This document shows, piece by piece, positions 16,776 to 24,388 of a stretch of 26,222 bases of DNA; position 1 is the first letter of the stretch, and every line of letters starts with the position of its first letter. The notes under the pieces are model-generated. The model had not been told where the DNA came from and made no database searches. It was given only the letters and a program-made list of their open reading frames with translations. The stretch covers positions 1 through 26,222 of the forward strand of contig JAEYSR010000003.1 in assembly GCA_023434535.1 (NCBI GenBank), given 5' to 3'. The stretch comes from Actinomycetes bacterium. GTDB lineage: Bacteria; Actinomycetota; Acidimicrobiia; Acidimicrobiales; Microtrichaceae. Position numbers and translations under genes: made by a program.

Positions 16776-17525
16776 TCAGAGCTCGTCGAGCGGACGGCGA
16801 TCGGACTCCTGCGGCTGGCGACCGGTCCGCAGGGGCGAGAGCGGAGCGTCGACCATGAGCTGGCGACGCCATCGGGCACCGAGGCCGAGCAGCGTCGACG
16901 ACCAGTCCGCCAGCGCGCCGTCGAGTTCCCAACCGCGCTCGTAGGCCACCCACGTCGGCCAGTCCCCGAACGCCCAGATCACGATCGCCTCGGAGCGGTC
17001 GGCCATGGCCACCTCGTACGCCCCGACGGGGACGACGCCGAGCCCCTCCGCCAACGGCCGACCGACGTCGGTCACGGCAGCCAGCAGCTCGCCCGACGAC
17101 CCCGGCGGAACGGTGAACAGCTCGTGGGCGTACACCTCGCCCCGCACGCCGTCGGCGCACAGCTGTTCGACGGTCCGGGTCCACGGGGTCGGGACCACGA
17201 TGCGGTCGGTGCCGCCGCGCCGCAGCGACGCGGCGACCGACCACCACTCCGCGAGGCTCGGGTCCTGGTCCCTGCCGCCGCCGGTCTCGTGGGCGAAGTT
17301 GGCGGCGAGCCCGTCCCAGCCCTTCAGCTCCCACATGTTCACCACCTGGGGCCAGGCGCCCGTCGAGCCGATCGTGGCCCACACGCCCAGGCACAGCTGG
17401 TCCCGCTCCTCACGCGCCACCGGGCACCAGTTGGCGGTCATGTGCTGCATGTACCGGGCTCGACCGTGACCGGTGATGTCGATCAGCTCGTGGATGTAGA
17501 CGGCCCCGTCGGCGGAGGTGGTCAC
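16776..17525 (-). CDS. NIPSNAP-like / dimeric alpha-beta barrel protein, function unknown
   Basis: 249 residues. Two similar halves are visible. The first begins VYIHELIDITGHGRARYM and contains the NIPSNAP-like PQVVNMWELKGWDGLAANF. The second begins about residue 125 with GEVYAHELFTVPPGSSGELL and ends with EAIVIWAFGDWPTWVAYERGW. Each looks like a ferredoxin-like ABM domain, so this is probably a fused internal dimer. No catalytic residues can be named. The GTG start overlaps the stop of the upstream luciferase-like gene (GTGA), so it probably works with that flavoenzyme, perhaps binding the substrate or product. Confidence 0.7.
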   Translation of the reverse strand: MTTSADGAVYIHELIDITGHGRARYMQHMTANWCPVAREERDQLCLGVWATIGSTGAWPQVVNMWELKGWDGLAANFAHETGGGRDQDPSLAEWWSVAASLRRGGTDRIVVPTPWTRTVEQLCADGVRGEVYAHELFTVPPGSSGELLAAVTDVGRPLAEGLGVVPVGAYEVAMADRSEAIVIWAFGDWPTWVAYERGWELDGALADWSSTLLGLGARWRRQLMVDAPLSPLRTGRQPQESDRRPLDEL

Positions 17526-18499
17526 GAGCGTCGGGCCGCCAGGGCCGGAGCGACCTCGTCCCCCACCCGCCGCAGGTAGGTCCACGCCACCTCGGGATCG
17601 AGCCCTCCGCACAGCGGGTGCAGCATCAGGGGGTCGGTCTCGAGGATCTCGAGCGCTCCCTCCACCGAGACGATGCGATGCGACGCCTCCTCGGCCCGCA
17701 GCTCGTCCACCGTCCGGCTGCCCGACATGCTGGCGTTGCGATCGGTCGATCCGCTGTTCCAGCTGGCGTACTCGACCACGTCGCGCAGCATCGCCGGCCC
17801 CACCTCGTCCCATGCCCGGTCCACGTCGTCGGCCACGAACACCGTCAGCGGTTGGCCGGGCGACGGCAGCATGCACGGCATCGGCTCGACCCCGGCGGCC
17901 TCGCACTCCTCGGCGTACGCCTCGGCGAGCCCGTCGACGTCGGTCTGGGCGAACAGGCCGAGACCGAACCGGGCCGCCCGGCGAGCGGCGGGGCGGCTCC
18001 CTCCACCCCAGAACAGCTGGAGCCCCGGAGCGGCGGTCGGCGTAACCGAACCCGGACGACCGTGCGGGGACAGGTCGTGGCCGGCCAGCGCGTCGAGCAG
18101 CGCGGCGAGGTGCTCGTCCGCGATCCGACCGCGGCGGGCGAAGTCCACGCCCAACATCGCGTACTCCTCGGGGCGATAGCCCAGGCCGAGGACCCATCCG
18201 ACCCGTCCACCGCTGATGTGGTCCACCAGCGCGATCTCCTCGGCCAGTCGCACCGGGTCGTACAGCGGGAGGATCGCCGCGGTGACCAGGAAGAAGGTCG
18301 AGCTGGTCCGCGCCGCCATGGCCGCGGCGAGCGTCGCCGGGGAGGTCAGGTAGCCGTCGGCGACGGCGTGGTGCTCCGACAGCGTCACGAACGGGGCGAA
18401 GGACTCCTCCGACCACTCGACCATCTCGATCGCCGCCCGGTACGCGGATCGTGGATCGGTCTCCGGACCCAACCGCATGTCGAAGCGAAGTCCGATCAC
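17522..18499 (-). CDS. Luciferase-like (LLM class) flavin-dependent oxidoreductase
   Basis: 325 residues, a TIM-barrel luciferase-like monooxygenase. Visible family elements are FVTLSEHHAVADGYLTSP near residue 40, ILPLYDPVRLAEEIALVDHISGGRVGWVLGLGYRPEEYAMLG, and the later GLQLFWGGGSRPAARRAARFG. The cofactor would be FMNH2 or F420; this cannot be decided from motifs alone. GTG at 18499 is chosen because AGGGGGAA lies about 5 bp upstream; a later ATG at residue 8 lacks such a site. It is the first gene of a coupled pair with the NIPSNAP-like gene. A 16-bp tandem repeat lies just upstream. Confidence 0.88.
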   Translation of the reverse strand: MIGLRFDMRLGPETDPRSAYRAAIEMVEWSEESFAPFVTLSEHHAVADGYLTSPATLAAAMAARTSSTFFLVTAAILPLYDPVRLAEEIALVDHISGGRVGWVLGLGYRPEEYAMLGVDFARRGRIADEHLAALLDALAGHDLSPHGRPGSVTPTAAPGLQLFWGGGSRPAARRAARFGLGLFAQTDVDGLAEAYAEECEAAGVEPMPCMLPSPGQPLTVFVADDVDRAWDEVGPAMLRDVVEYASWNSGSTDRNASMSGSRTVDELRAEEASHRIVSVEGALEILETDPLMLHPLCGGLDPEVAWTYLRRVGDEVAPALAARRS

Positions 18500-18510
18500 C
18501 GTTCCCCCTG

Positions 18511-18542
18511 TCGTGCTGCCGTCCGGTCGTACTGCCGTCCGG
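18511..18542. repeat. 16-bp tandem repeat upstream of the luciferase-like gene
   Basis: TCGTGCTGCCGTCCGG (18511-18526) is followed directly by TCGTACTGCCGTCCGG (18527-18542), with one mismatch. It lies between the ribosome site of the minus-strand luciferase-like gene and the divergent + strand gene, where regulator half-sites could be. Confidence 0.75.
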
Positions 18543-18609
18543 TCGTGGACCCCGATCATGCCAGCGCCCGGACCGTCCGATCGCCCGACGCCGACGACGG
18601 ACCGTTGGC

Positions 18610-18622
18610 TACGGTCGGCCCG
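18610..18622 (+). promoter_or_regulatory. Putative -10 of a leaderless transcript
   Basis: TACGGT (18610-18615) fits the actinobacterial -10 pattern TAnnnT and ends 7 bp before the ATG at 18623. No ribosome site is visible, so transcription may start at or next to the start codon. No convincing -35 was found. Confidence 0.4.
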
Positions 18623-19729
18623 ATGTCGCCGAGTGACCACGTCCGTCCGCTGAGGGTCGCCGTGTGGACCACGGGCAACGTCATCCGCCAGGCCGTGCCG
18701 GCGATCGACGGTCGCCCCGACCTGGAGCTGGTCGGGGCCTACGCCCACTCGCCCGAGAAGGTGGGCCAGGACGTCGGCCGGCTCTGCCGCATGGACAGGG
18801 GCCTGGGCGTCGTGGCCACCAGCGACGTCGACGCCCTGCTGGCCCTCGGGCTCGATGCGGTCCTCTATGCACCGCTGCACATCGATCCTGCCGAGGTCGC
18901 GCGGCTCCTACGGGCCGGCGTGAACGTGCTCACCACGGCGGAGCTCGTCACTGGTCGCAACCTGTCGCCGGCCGATCGGGACCTCGTCGAGTCCTCCGCG
19001 CTCGATGGTGGCGCCACGCTGTTCGGCAGCGGGATGAATCCCGGCTACGCGCAGCTGCTGGCCGCGGTCTCGGCGGGGATCAGCTCGGGGGTCGACCACG
19101 TCCGGGTGTCGGAGTCGGTCGACGTCAGCCAGTTCGTGGGCGACAGCAACTTCGAGGCGATGGGCTGGGGTCGACCCGGCGGCGACGTGGGACACGCCGC
19201 GGATGTCGAGGCCGGCAGCGCGGTGTTCGCCGAGGCGGTGGAGCTGCTCGGACGTCTCATGGGAGTGCAGATCGACGACGTCCGCTGCGAGGTGACGTTC
19301 GCCCACGCCACCGAGGACGTCGAGCTGCCGTCCATGACCATCCCCGCCGGTCACGTCGCCGGCATGGACGTCGTCTGGACCGGTCACGTGGCCGACGGAT
19401 CGTCCAGCCGAGAAGTGGTCGCCGTGGCGCAGCGCTGGCTGGCCAGCACCCGCATCGAGCCGCCGTGGACGGTGGAGCACGGCTACCTGGTCGAGGTGTC
19501 GGGCGACCCCAACCTTCGGCTCCGACTCGAGATCTGGCCCACCGAGGCCGACATGGCCGACCTCACCGTCGACACCATGCACTCGATCGGCATGCGCATC
19601 ACCGCGCTGCCGGTGGTCAACGCGATCCCCGCCGTCGTCGCCGCACCGCCGGGCATCGCCACGTACGCCGACCTGCCGGCGGTGACCTCGCCGCTCGTCA
19701 CGCCCACGACCGAAGAGCCAGCCCGATGA
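18623..19729 (+). CDS. Dihydrodipicolinate-reductase-like NAD(P)H-dependent dehydrogenase
   Basis: 368 residues. The N-terminal Rossmann domain begins LRVAVWTTGNVIRQAVPAI (about 10-28), where relatives usually read TGNVG, so the second glycine is replaced by Ile. It is followed by the DapB-like VGAYAHSPEKVGQDVG and LYAPLHIDPAEVARLLRAGVNVLTTAELVTG. The C-terminal part contains the TLFGSGMNPGYAQLL segment common to the amine-dehydrogenase-like DapB relatives of actinobacteria. The substrate is unknown; a lysine-pathway role is unlikely given the length and context. The start ATG lies 7 bp after a -10-like TACGGT. The stop overlaps the next start as ATGA. It is divergent from the luciferase-like gene. 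Confidence 0.83.
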   Translation: MSPSDHVRPLRVAVWTTGNVIRQAVPAIDGRPDLELVGAYAHSPEKVGQDVGRLCRMDRGLGVVATSDVDALLALGLDAVLYAPLHIDPAEVARLLRAGVNVLTTAELVTGRNLSPADRDLVESSALDGGATLFGSGMNPGYAQLLAAVSAGISSGVDHVRVSESVDVSQFVGDSNFEAMGWGRPGGDVGHAADVEAGSAVFAEAVELLGRLMGVQIDDVRCEVTFAHATEDVELPSMTIPAGHVAGMDVVWTGHVADGSSSREVVAVAQRWLASTRIEPPWTVEHGYLVEVSGDPNLRLRLEIWPTEADMADLTVDTMHSIGMRITALPVVNAIPAVVAAPPGIATYADLPAVTSPLVTPTTEEPAR

Positions 19730-20187
19730 TCGACGACGACCTGCGACGACGACGGCTCGAGGTGCTGGAGGTGCACTTCCAGTCGGAGGTGGACCACGAC
19801 TGGGACGCGTGCCTGGCCACCTTCGACGGGCTCCCCCGCTACGAGATCATGGCCCTCGGCGTGGTGCACGAGGGCGACGAGGCGGTGCTCGCCTACCACC
19901 GGGCCCAACGGGAGGCGTTCCCCGACCAGCGCCACGAGCACCTGCGCATCCACGTGGCCGACGACGACACGGTCATCACCGAGTTCGACCTGATCGGCAC
20001 CAACACCGGGCCGTTCCTGGGCCTCGAGCCGACGGGTCGGTCGTTCCGGGTCCCGACGATCGCCGTGTTCAGCTTCCGCGGCGACCGCATCACCAACGAG
20101 CGGGTCTACCTGGACGGCGCCAGCCTGCTCCGCCAGATCGGCCGGGAGGAGCTGCTTCCCCTGGCCGGCTGGGTCCCGTCGGACTGA
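19726..20187 (+). CDS. SnoaL/NTF2-fold ester-cyclase-like protein
   Basis: 153 residues, a single NTF2-like domain. The run AYHRAQREAFPDQRHEHLRI followed by ITEFDLIGTNTGPFLGLEPTGRSFRVPTIAVFSFRGDRITNERVYLD is typical of SnoaL-like polyketide/ester cyclases and related isomerase-type proteins. A conserved His/Asp set for catalysis cannot be assigned with certainty. The ATG overlaps the stop of the DapB-like gene (ATGA), so the two are translationally coupled. It may be an isomerase, hydratase or cyclase in the same pathway. A hairpin follows the stop. Confidence 0.8.
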   Translation: MIDDDLRRRRLEVLEVHFQSEVDHDWDACLATFDGLPRYEIMALGVVHEGDEAVLAYHRAQREAFPDQRHEHLRIHVADDDTVITEFDLIGTNTGPFLGLEPTGRSFRVPTIAVFSFRGDRITNERVYLDGASLLRQIGREELLPLAGWVPSD

Positions 20188-20214
20188 CCACCCGGCTGCC
20201 CGCACGCGCCGCTG

Positions 20215-20232
20215 CCCGCGCTGAGACGCGGG
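20215..20232. terminator. Hairpin between convergent genes
   Basis: Arms CCCGCG and CGCGGG surround a 6-base loop CTGAGA, 27 bp after the stop of the SnoaL-like gene and before the stop of the convergent HNH gene. There is no T tract. It is likely a transcription end for the + strand pair. Confidence 0.45.
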
Positions 20233-20289
20233 TGGCGGGGCGGTAGTGGATCGTCGGCTTGGTTCGGTCGTCCGGGGGAGGTCCTGTGC

Positions 20290-21765
20290 TCAGACAGGTG
20301 CGGGTCGTCGGCGGTGTTGGGTGTGGAGGGTGTGGCCGTCGGGGGTGGTGATGGTGAAGAGGCCGGCTGCTGGTCGGCGTTGATCGTTGGCGTCGTCGGG
20401 TTCGGTGGCTGCGATGTGCCAGCCGTTGCGGTGGACGATGCCGTGGTGTCGGCGGCAGAGGAGGACGAGGTTGTGGGTGATGGTCCTGCCGTCGTCCGCG
20501 TAGGTGACGATGTGGTGGGCGTCGCACCATTGGGGTGGGTGGTCGCATCCGGGGAAGGCGCAGCCTCCGTCGCGGGCGTGGAGTGATCGGCGCATGGCCC
20601 GGTTGGGGTGGCGGTCGCGGTCTCGGGTGGCGATGGGGTGGCCGAGGGCGTCGAGGACGATCTCGGCGATGTGGGGGTCGCAGGTGAGGAGCTGCCACTC
20701 GCTGGTGGTCAGCGGCACTCGGTCTCCGGAGGCGGTGGAGACCGGGACCGGGACGGCGCAGGTGTCGGTGCAGGGGCCGTCGTGGTGGTGGTCGAGGTGG
20801 TGGCGTTGCCGGTAGGTGGGGTGGGTGAAGCGGCTGATGCCGGTGCCGGCGAGGATCTGCTCGGCGAGCCGGTCGGCGTCAGTGATGTGGTCGCTGTCGA
20901 TGATGAGGGAGAGCTCGACGACGGTACGACCGGCGGTGGTGGGGTGGGCGCCGGCACCGCGCCGGACGAGCTCGAGGAGGGCCTGGGCTCGCAGCTCGGC
21001 TCGGGTGGGGATGACGAGCTCGGGGCAGAGGGCCTTGTCGTTGTTCCACTGGCGCCACAGCCGGTCGGTCGCGGAGTCGAGGAGCTGTTCGAAGGTGTGG
21101 CTGTCGACGCCGCAGAACGTGCCGTTCACGTCGAGCGACCTGTCGCCGTTGCGGCCGGTGGTGACCTTGGAGGTGTCGGCGTCGTCGTCGTGGTGGCTGC
21201 CGTCGGGGTCGAGGAGGTCGCCGAGCTCGGAGACGATGCGGGCGAAGTCCCGGAACGACGCCTCGGTGTCGGCGAGGTCGAGGAGGTCCAGTTGAGCGCC
21301 GCCCATGAGGACGGCGTTGCGGTGGTTGACGGCATTGGCGATCACCGCGGCGCGTTCCACCGGCAGAGAACCGTTCACCACTGCGTCGAGGATGTCCGGC
21401 ATCGTCGACGACAGGATCTTCCCGATGCGAAGCCGTCCGGCCCAGCTGCGGCGGTCCTTGCCGAGGTGTTGATCGGAGTACGACGGCAGGGTCATCCCGA
21501 ACGCGACGTCGGTCTCGCCGCACGTGTCGACAGCGACGAGAGCCTTCATGGACTCACCGGTCAGTGTGCGTTCCATCGATTCGAGGGCATCGAGGAGCCC
21601 GAAGCGCTCATCGGTGGACAGGGCGTCCACGTCCACAGCGGCGAGTGCCCGTACCGCCTCGACCGCAGCAGCGGCGGCGTCGGGCATCGGGAACACACCA
21701 AGGCGACCGACGCCTGGACCGGCGTTGCCGGTGTTCCGCCCCGCCTCCCCAGCGATCGAACTCAT
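20290..21765 (-). CDS. DUF222/HNH endonuclease (13E12 repeat family)
   Basis: 491 residues. The long N-terminal part, containing LSTDERFGLLDALESMERTL and SLPVERAAVIANAV, is of the DUF222/13E12 type. The C-terminal HNH nuclease domain has Cys402 and Cys407, the AHH pair at 417-418, HN at 431-432, then Cys437 with His440-His441, so a zinc-bound beta-beta-alpha-metal active site looks intact. These proteins are multicopy and often linked with mobile elements in mycobacteria and relatives; their cellular role is not well established. The ATG has AAGG about 8 bp upstream. By eye the gene has lower GC and a strong G-over-C bias on the + strand compared with its neighbours, consistent with separate ancestry. 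No terminal inverted repeats were seen. Confidence 0.87.
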   Translation of the reverse strand: MSSIAGEAGRNTGNAGPGVGRLGVFPMPDAAAAAVEAVRALAAVDVDALSTDERFGLLDALESMERTLTGESMKALVAVDTCGETDVAFGMTLPSYSDQHLGKDRRSWAGRLRIGKILSSTMPDILDAVVNGSLPVERAAVIANAVNHRNAVLMGGAQLDLLDLADTEASFRDFARIVSELGDLLDPDGSHHDDDADTSKVTTGRNGDRSLDVNGTFCGVDSHTFEQLLDSATDRLWRQWNNDKALCPELVIPTRAELRAQALLELVRRGAGAHPTTAGRTVVELSLIIDSDHITDADRLAEQILAGTGISRFTHPTYRQRHHLDHHHDGPCTDTCAVPVPVSTASGDRVPLTTSEWQLLTCDPHIAEIVLDALGHPIATRDRDRHPNRAMRRSLHARDGGCAFPGCDHPPQWCDAHHIVTYADDGRTITHNLVLLCRRHHGIVHRNGWHIAATEPDDANDQRRPAAGLFTITTPDGHTLHTQHRRRPAPV

Positions 21766-21829
21766 GTTCGATACCTTACGACGACGGTCTGACAGTCGGT
21801 CCGGAGCCGTGCGGCGTCCGAGCCCCGAC

Positions 21830-21869
21830 GAAGATCGTCAGGCGAGAGGGAAGATCGTCAGGCGAGAGG
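21830..21869. repeat. 20-bp perfect tandem duplication at the tetR 3' end
   Basis: The 20-bp unit beginning GAAGATCGTCAGG occurs twice without a gap (21830-21849 and 21850-21869). The second copy contains the stop codon and last codons of the minus-strand TetR gene; the first lies in the gap before the HNH gene. Confidence 0.9.
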
Positions 21870-22553
21870 ACGGAAGGCTGGTTCCAGGAACGTCCGCAGG
21901 AACCGGACCAGCGAGTCGCGGTCGTCCGCGTCGACGGCCCGACCGGGCGTGCTGACCAGCGACACCACCGTGCGGATCACCCACTCGGTCGCGGACTCCA
22001 GGTCGACGTCGGCGTCGACCAACCCCCGGTCCCGGGCGCGGGTCAGCTGCTCGGACCAGAAGCCCCAGAGGCCCGGCACGATGTCGTGGACGTACAGCCC
22101 GGTGACCTCGGCGTAGTCGTGGGGCTCGGACTCGGCGAGCTCGATGGCCAGAGGCCCGATCGGCGCCTCCCGGGAGAGCAGGACCGCCTCGGCGACCATC
22201 TCGGCCAACCCCGGGGCCGCAGAGACCCGCCGATCGGCGTCGGCCCAGAACGCCTCGTCGCGACGCGACAGCGCGGCGGCCACCAGTGTCGGCTTGTCGG
22301 GGAAGAACCGGTACACGTACGCACGGGAGATCCCGGCCTCGGCCGCGACCGCAGCGACGGTCGTGCGGCGGATGCCGTGCACCCGCAGGCACTCCTCGGT
22401 CGCGTCGAGGATCCGGACGCGCACCGCGCTGTCGGCCCGAGCACCGTGCTGGGCCGTGCGGTACGAGGGGGCGGCTCGTTCGGGGCGACGCCCGACGGCC
22501 GCCCGGTCGGATCGAGCACCCTTCCCTGATCGAGCACCGCCGCGATCGGCCAC
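21858..22553 (-). CDS. TetR-family transcriptional regulator
   Basis: About 231 residues from the chosen GTG. The helix-turn-helix is clear: RILDATEECLRVHGIRRTT, then VAAVAAEAGISRAYVYRFFPDK. The C-terminal domain has the helical pattern of TetR ligand-binding domains; the ligand is unknown. The start is uncertain. GTG at 22568 lies inside the operator dyad, GTG at 22553 gives a 40-50 residue Arg-rich extension, and GTG at 22424 would begin almost at helix 1; none has a good ribosome site. It is divergent from DUF3556 across a perfect inverted repeat, so it probably represses that gene and itself. The stop lies in a 20-bp tandem duplication. Confidence 0.85.
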   Translation of the reverse strand: MADRGGARSGKGARSDRAAVGRRPERAAPSYRTAQHGARADSAVRVRILDATEECLRVHGIRRTTVAAVAAEAGISRAYVYRFFPDKPTLVAAALSRRDEAFWADADRRVSAAPGLAEMVAEAVLLSREAPIGPLAIELAESEPHDYAEVTGLYVHDIVPGLWGFWSEQLTRARDRGLVDADVDLESATEWVIRTVVSLVSTPGRAVDADDRDSLVRFLRTFLEPAFRPLA

Positions 22554-22560
22554 GGATCGA

Positions 22561-22591
22561 CAGTACACACATTGACCGGATGTGTGTACTG
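22561..22591. promoter_or_regulatory. Probable TetR operator, 12-bp perfect inverted repeat
   Basis: CAGTACACACAT (22561-22572) and ATGTGTGTACTG (22580-22591) are exact reverse complements separated by 7 bp. The dyad lies between the divergent TetR and DUF3556 genes. TTGACC at 22572-22577 in the spacer could be a -35 of the + strand gene, so binding would block it. A second short palindrome, CGGTCGACCG, is at 22594-22603. Confidence 0.8.
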
Positions 22592-22645
22592 TTCGGTCGA
22601 CCGGGCGGTGCGTCCGGGATCAGCGCTCGTCCAGGGGGGACCGAG

Positions 22646-24331
22646 ATGGGATTCCTGCAGCCGAACCTGCCCGTCGTCGACCACGAGGTCTGGGACCGGC
22701 TTCCGCGCCAGGAGCGGATGGTGCCAATGGCCCGCCACTTCGCCCTCAACGGCTTCGGGTCGCCCGACGTGCTGGTCGCCTTCTACGCGCTGAAGATCGT
22801 GTTCTACGTGGTCGTCGGCTGGCTCTTCGTCCTCACGACCCCAGGTATCGACGGGGCCTTCGACATCTCGTCGTGGTGGTCGAACCCGGCCGTCTTCTAC
22901 AAGTTCGCCCTCTGGACCACGCTGTTCGAGGTGCTCGGGCTGGGCTGCGGATTCGGCCCCCTGAACCTGCGCTTCATCCCGCCGATGGGTTCGTTCCTCT
23001 ACTGGCTCCGACCGGGCACGATCCGCCTCGCCCCGTGGCCCCGGCACAACCCCCTCGCCGGCGGCGACACCCGCAACGTGTTCGACGTCATCCTCTACGC
23101 GGGCCTGCTGGTCTCGCTGGTCGTCGCCGCCGTCGGCGCGATCCCCCGCTGGGAGGTGGCGGTGGTCCTCGGCTTCCTCGCCGTCATCGGCCTGCGGGAC
23201 CAGACGATCTTCCTCGCCGCTCGCGGCGAGGTCTACGGCTCGATCCTGCTGACCGCCCTCCTGGCCGCGTCGGACCAGGTGACGGCGGCCAAGTTCGTGA
23301 TGGTGATCATCTGGTTCGGCGCCGCGGCGTCGAAGGTCAACCTGCACTTCCCGTTCGTGGTCGCCGGCATGCTGGCCAACGGCCCGCTCATCCGGTCGAA
23401 GAAGATCAAGCGCCAGCTGTGGAAGGACTACCCGGAGGACCTGCGTCCCGGATGGCTCGCGACCTACCTGGCCCACGGCGGCACGTTCGTCGAGTTCGCG
23501 GCGCCGACCGTGCTGCTGCTGAGCAGCGGCGGCTGGGTCACGACCACCGCCGCCATCGTGATGATCTGCTTCCACCTCACGATCCTCATGAGCTTCCCCA
23601 TGGGCGTCCCGCTCGAGTGGAACGTGTTCATGATCATCGGGATCATCGTCCTCTTCGTCGGCAACCCGGGGCTGGACATCGGAGCGCTCACCGACCCGGT
23701 GCTGGTCGCCGCTCTGGTGATGCTCCTCGCCGCCGTCGTCGTCTACGGGAACATGGTCCCGGAGCGGGTGTCCTTCCTCCCGTCGATGCGGTACTACGCC
23801 GGCAACTGGGCCGCCACGTTCTGGTGCTTCCGCGGCGACGCCCTCGAGCGCTTCGACGCCAACGTGGTGAAGGCGTCGATGCTCCCCCACCAGCAGCTGG
23901 AGAAGGTCTACGGCAGCGCGCAGGAGGCGTCCGTCCCGCTGTACATGGGCTACGCCTTCCGCGGCTTCTACACGCACGGCCGCGCCCTGTGGACGCTGGT
24001 GCCCGAGGCGTGCGGTCCCGACCACGAGGACTTCCTGGTGCTGGACGGCGAGCTCGTCGCCGGCACCGCCCTCGGCTGGAACTTCGGCGACGGCCACCTG
24101 CACGACGAGCAGCTCATCGAGGCCCTGCAGAAGCGCTGCGACTTCCGACCCGGTGACGTGCGGATCGTCTACATGGAGTCCCAGCCCTTCCACCGGATGA
24201 CGCAGCGCTACCGTCTCATCGACGCAGCGACCGGCGTCATCGACGAGGGCTACGTCGAGGTCGCCGACCTGGTCAGCTGCCAGCCCACCGACGCGTCGAT
24301 CCCGCTGCATCGGCTCGACGCGCCGGCTTGA
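22646..24331 (+). CDS. DUF3556-family multi-pass membrane protein
   Basis: 561 residues. It begins MGFLQPNLPVVD and carries the LFEVLGLGCGFGPLNLRF and GSFLYWLRPGTIRL segments that I associate with the DUF3556 transmembrane proteins of actinobacteria. About eight hydrophobic segments lie between residues 45 and 370 (for example LKIVFYVVVGWLFVL and FMIIGIIVLFVG), followed by a soluble C-terminal domain of about 190 residues rich in conserved-looking aromatic and charged residues. The function of the family is not established. The ATG has AGGGGGGA 5 bp upstream. The gene is divergent from a TetR gene over a 31-bp operator, so it is probably inducible, and an MFS exporter follows 57 bp downstream. 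Confidence 0.8.
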   Translation: MGFLQPNLPVVDHEVWDRLPRQERMVPMARHFALNGFGSPDVLVAFYALKIVFYVVVGWLFVLTTPGIDGAFDISSWWSNPAVFYKFALWTTLFEVLGLGCGFGPLNLRFIPPMGSFLYWLRPGTIRLAPWPRHNPLAGGDTRNVFDVILYAGLLVSLVVAAVGAIPRWEVAVVLGFLAVIGLRDQTIFLAARGEVYGSILLTALLAASDQVTAAKFVMVIIWFGAAASKVNLHFPFVVAGMLANGPLIRSKKIKRQLWKDYPEDLRPGWLATYLAHGGTFVEFAAPTVLLLSSGGWVTTTAAIVMICFHLTILMSFPMGVPLEWNVFMIIGIIVLFVGNPGLDIGALTDPVLVAALVMLLAAVVVYGNMVPERVSFLPSMRYYAGNWAATFWCFRGDALERFDANVVKASMLPHQQLEKVYGSAQEASVPLYMGYAFRGFYTHGRALWTLVPEACGPDHEDFLVLDGELVAGTALGWNFGDGHLHDEQLIEALQKRCDFRPGDVRIVYMESQPFHRMTQRYRLIDAATGVIDEGYVEVADLVSCQPTDASIPLHRLDAPA

Positions 24332-24374
24332 GCCGACCGGCGGTCGACAGCCAGTTCGGCCGGCCACGGAGATC

Positions 24375-24388
24375 TACAGTCCGCGGCC
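24375..24388 (+). promoter_or_regulatory. Putative -10 of a leaderless MFS transcript
   Basis: TACAGT (24375-24380) fits TAnnnT and ends 8 bp before the ATG at 24389. No well-placed ribosome site is present, so this gene may have its own leaderless promoter besides read-through from DUF3556. No clear -35 was seen. Confidence 0.4.

Noticed and set aside
20608..21792. 394-codon + strand frame opposite the HNH gene
   Set aside because: It is Val/Gly/Glu-rich and antisense to a protein with a complete HNH motif.
21766..21857. Possible insertion-sequence end beside the HNH gene
   Set aside because: I found no terminal inverted repeats, flanking target duplication or transposase; the only repeat is the 20-bp tandem one.
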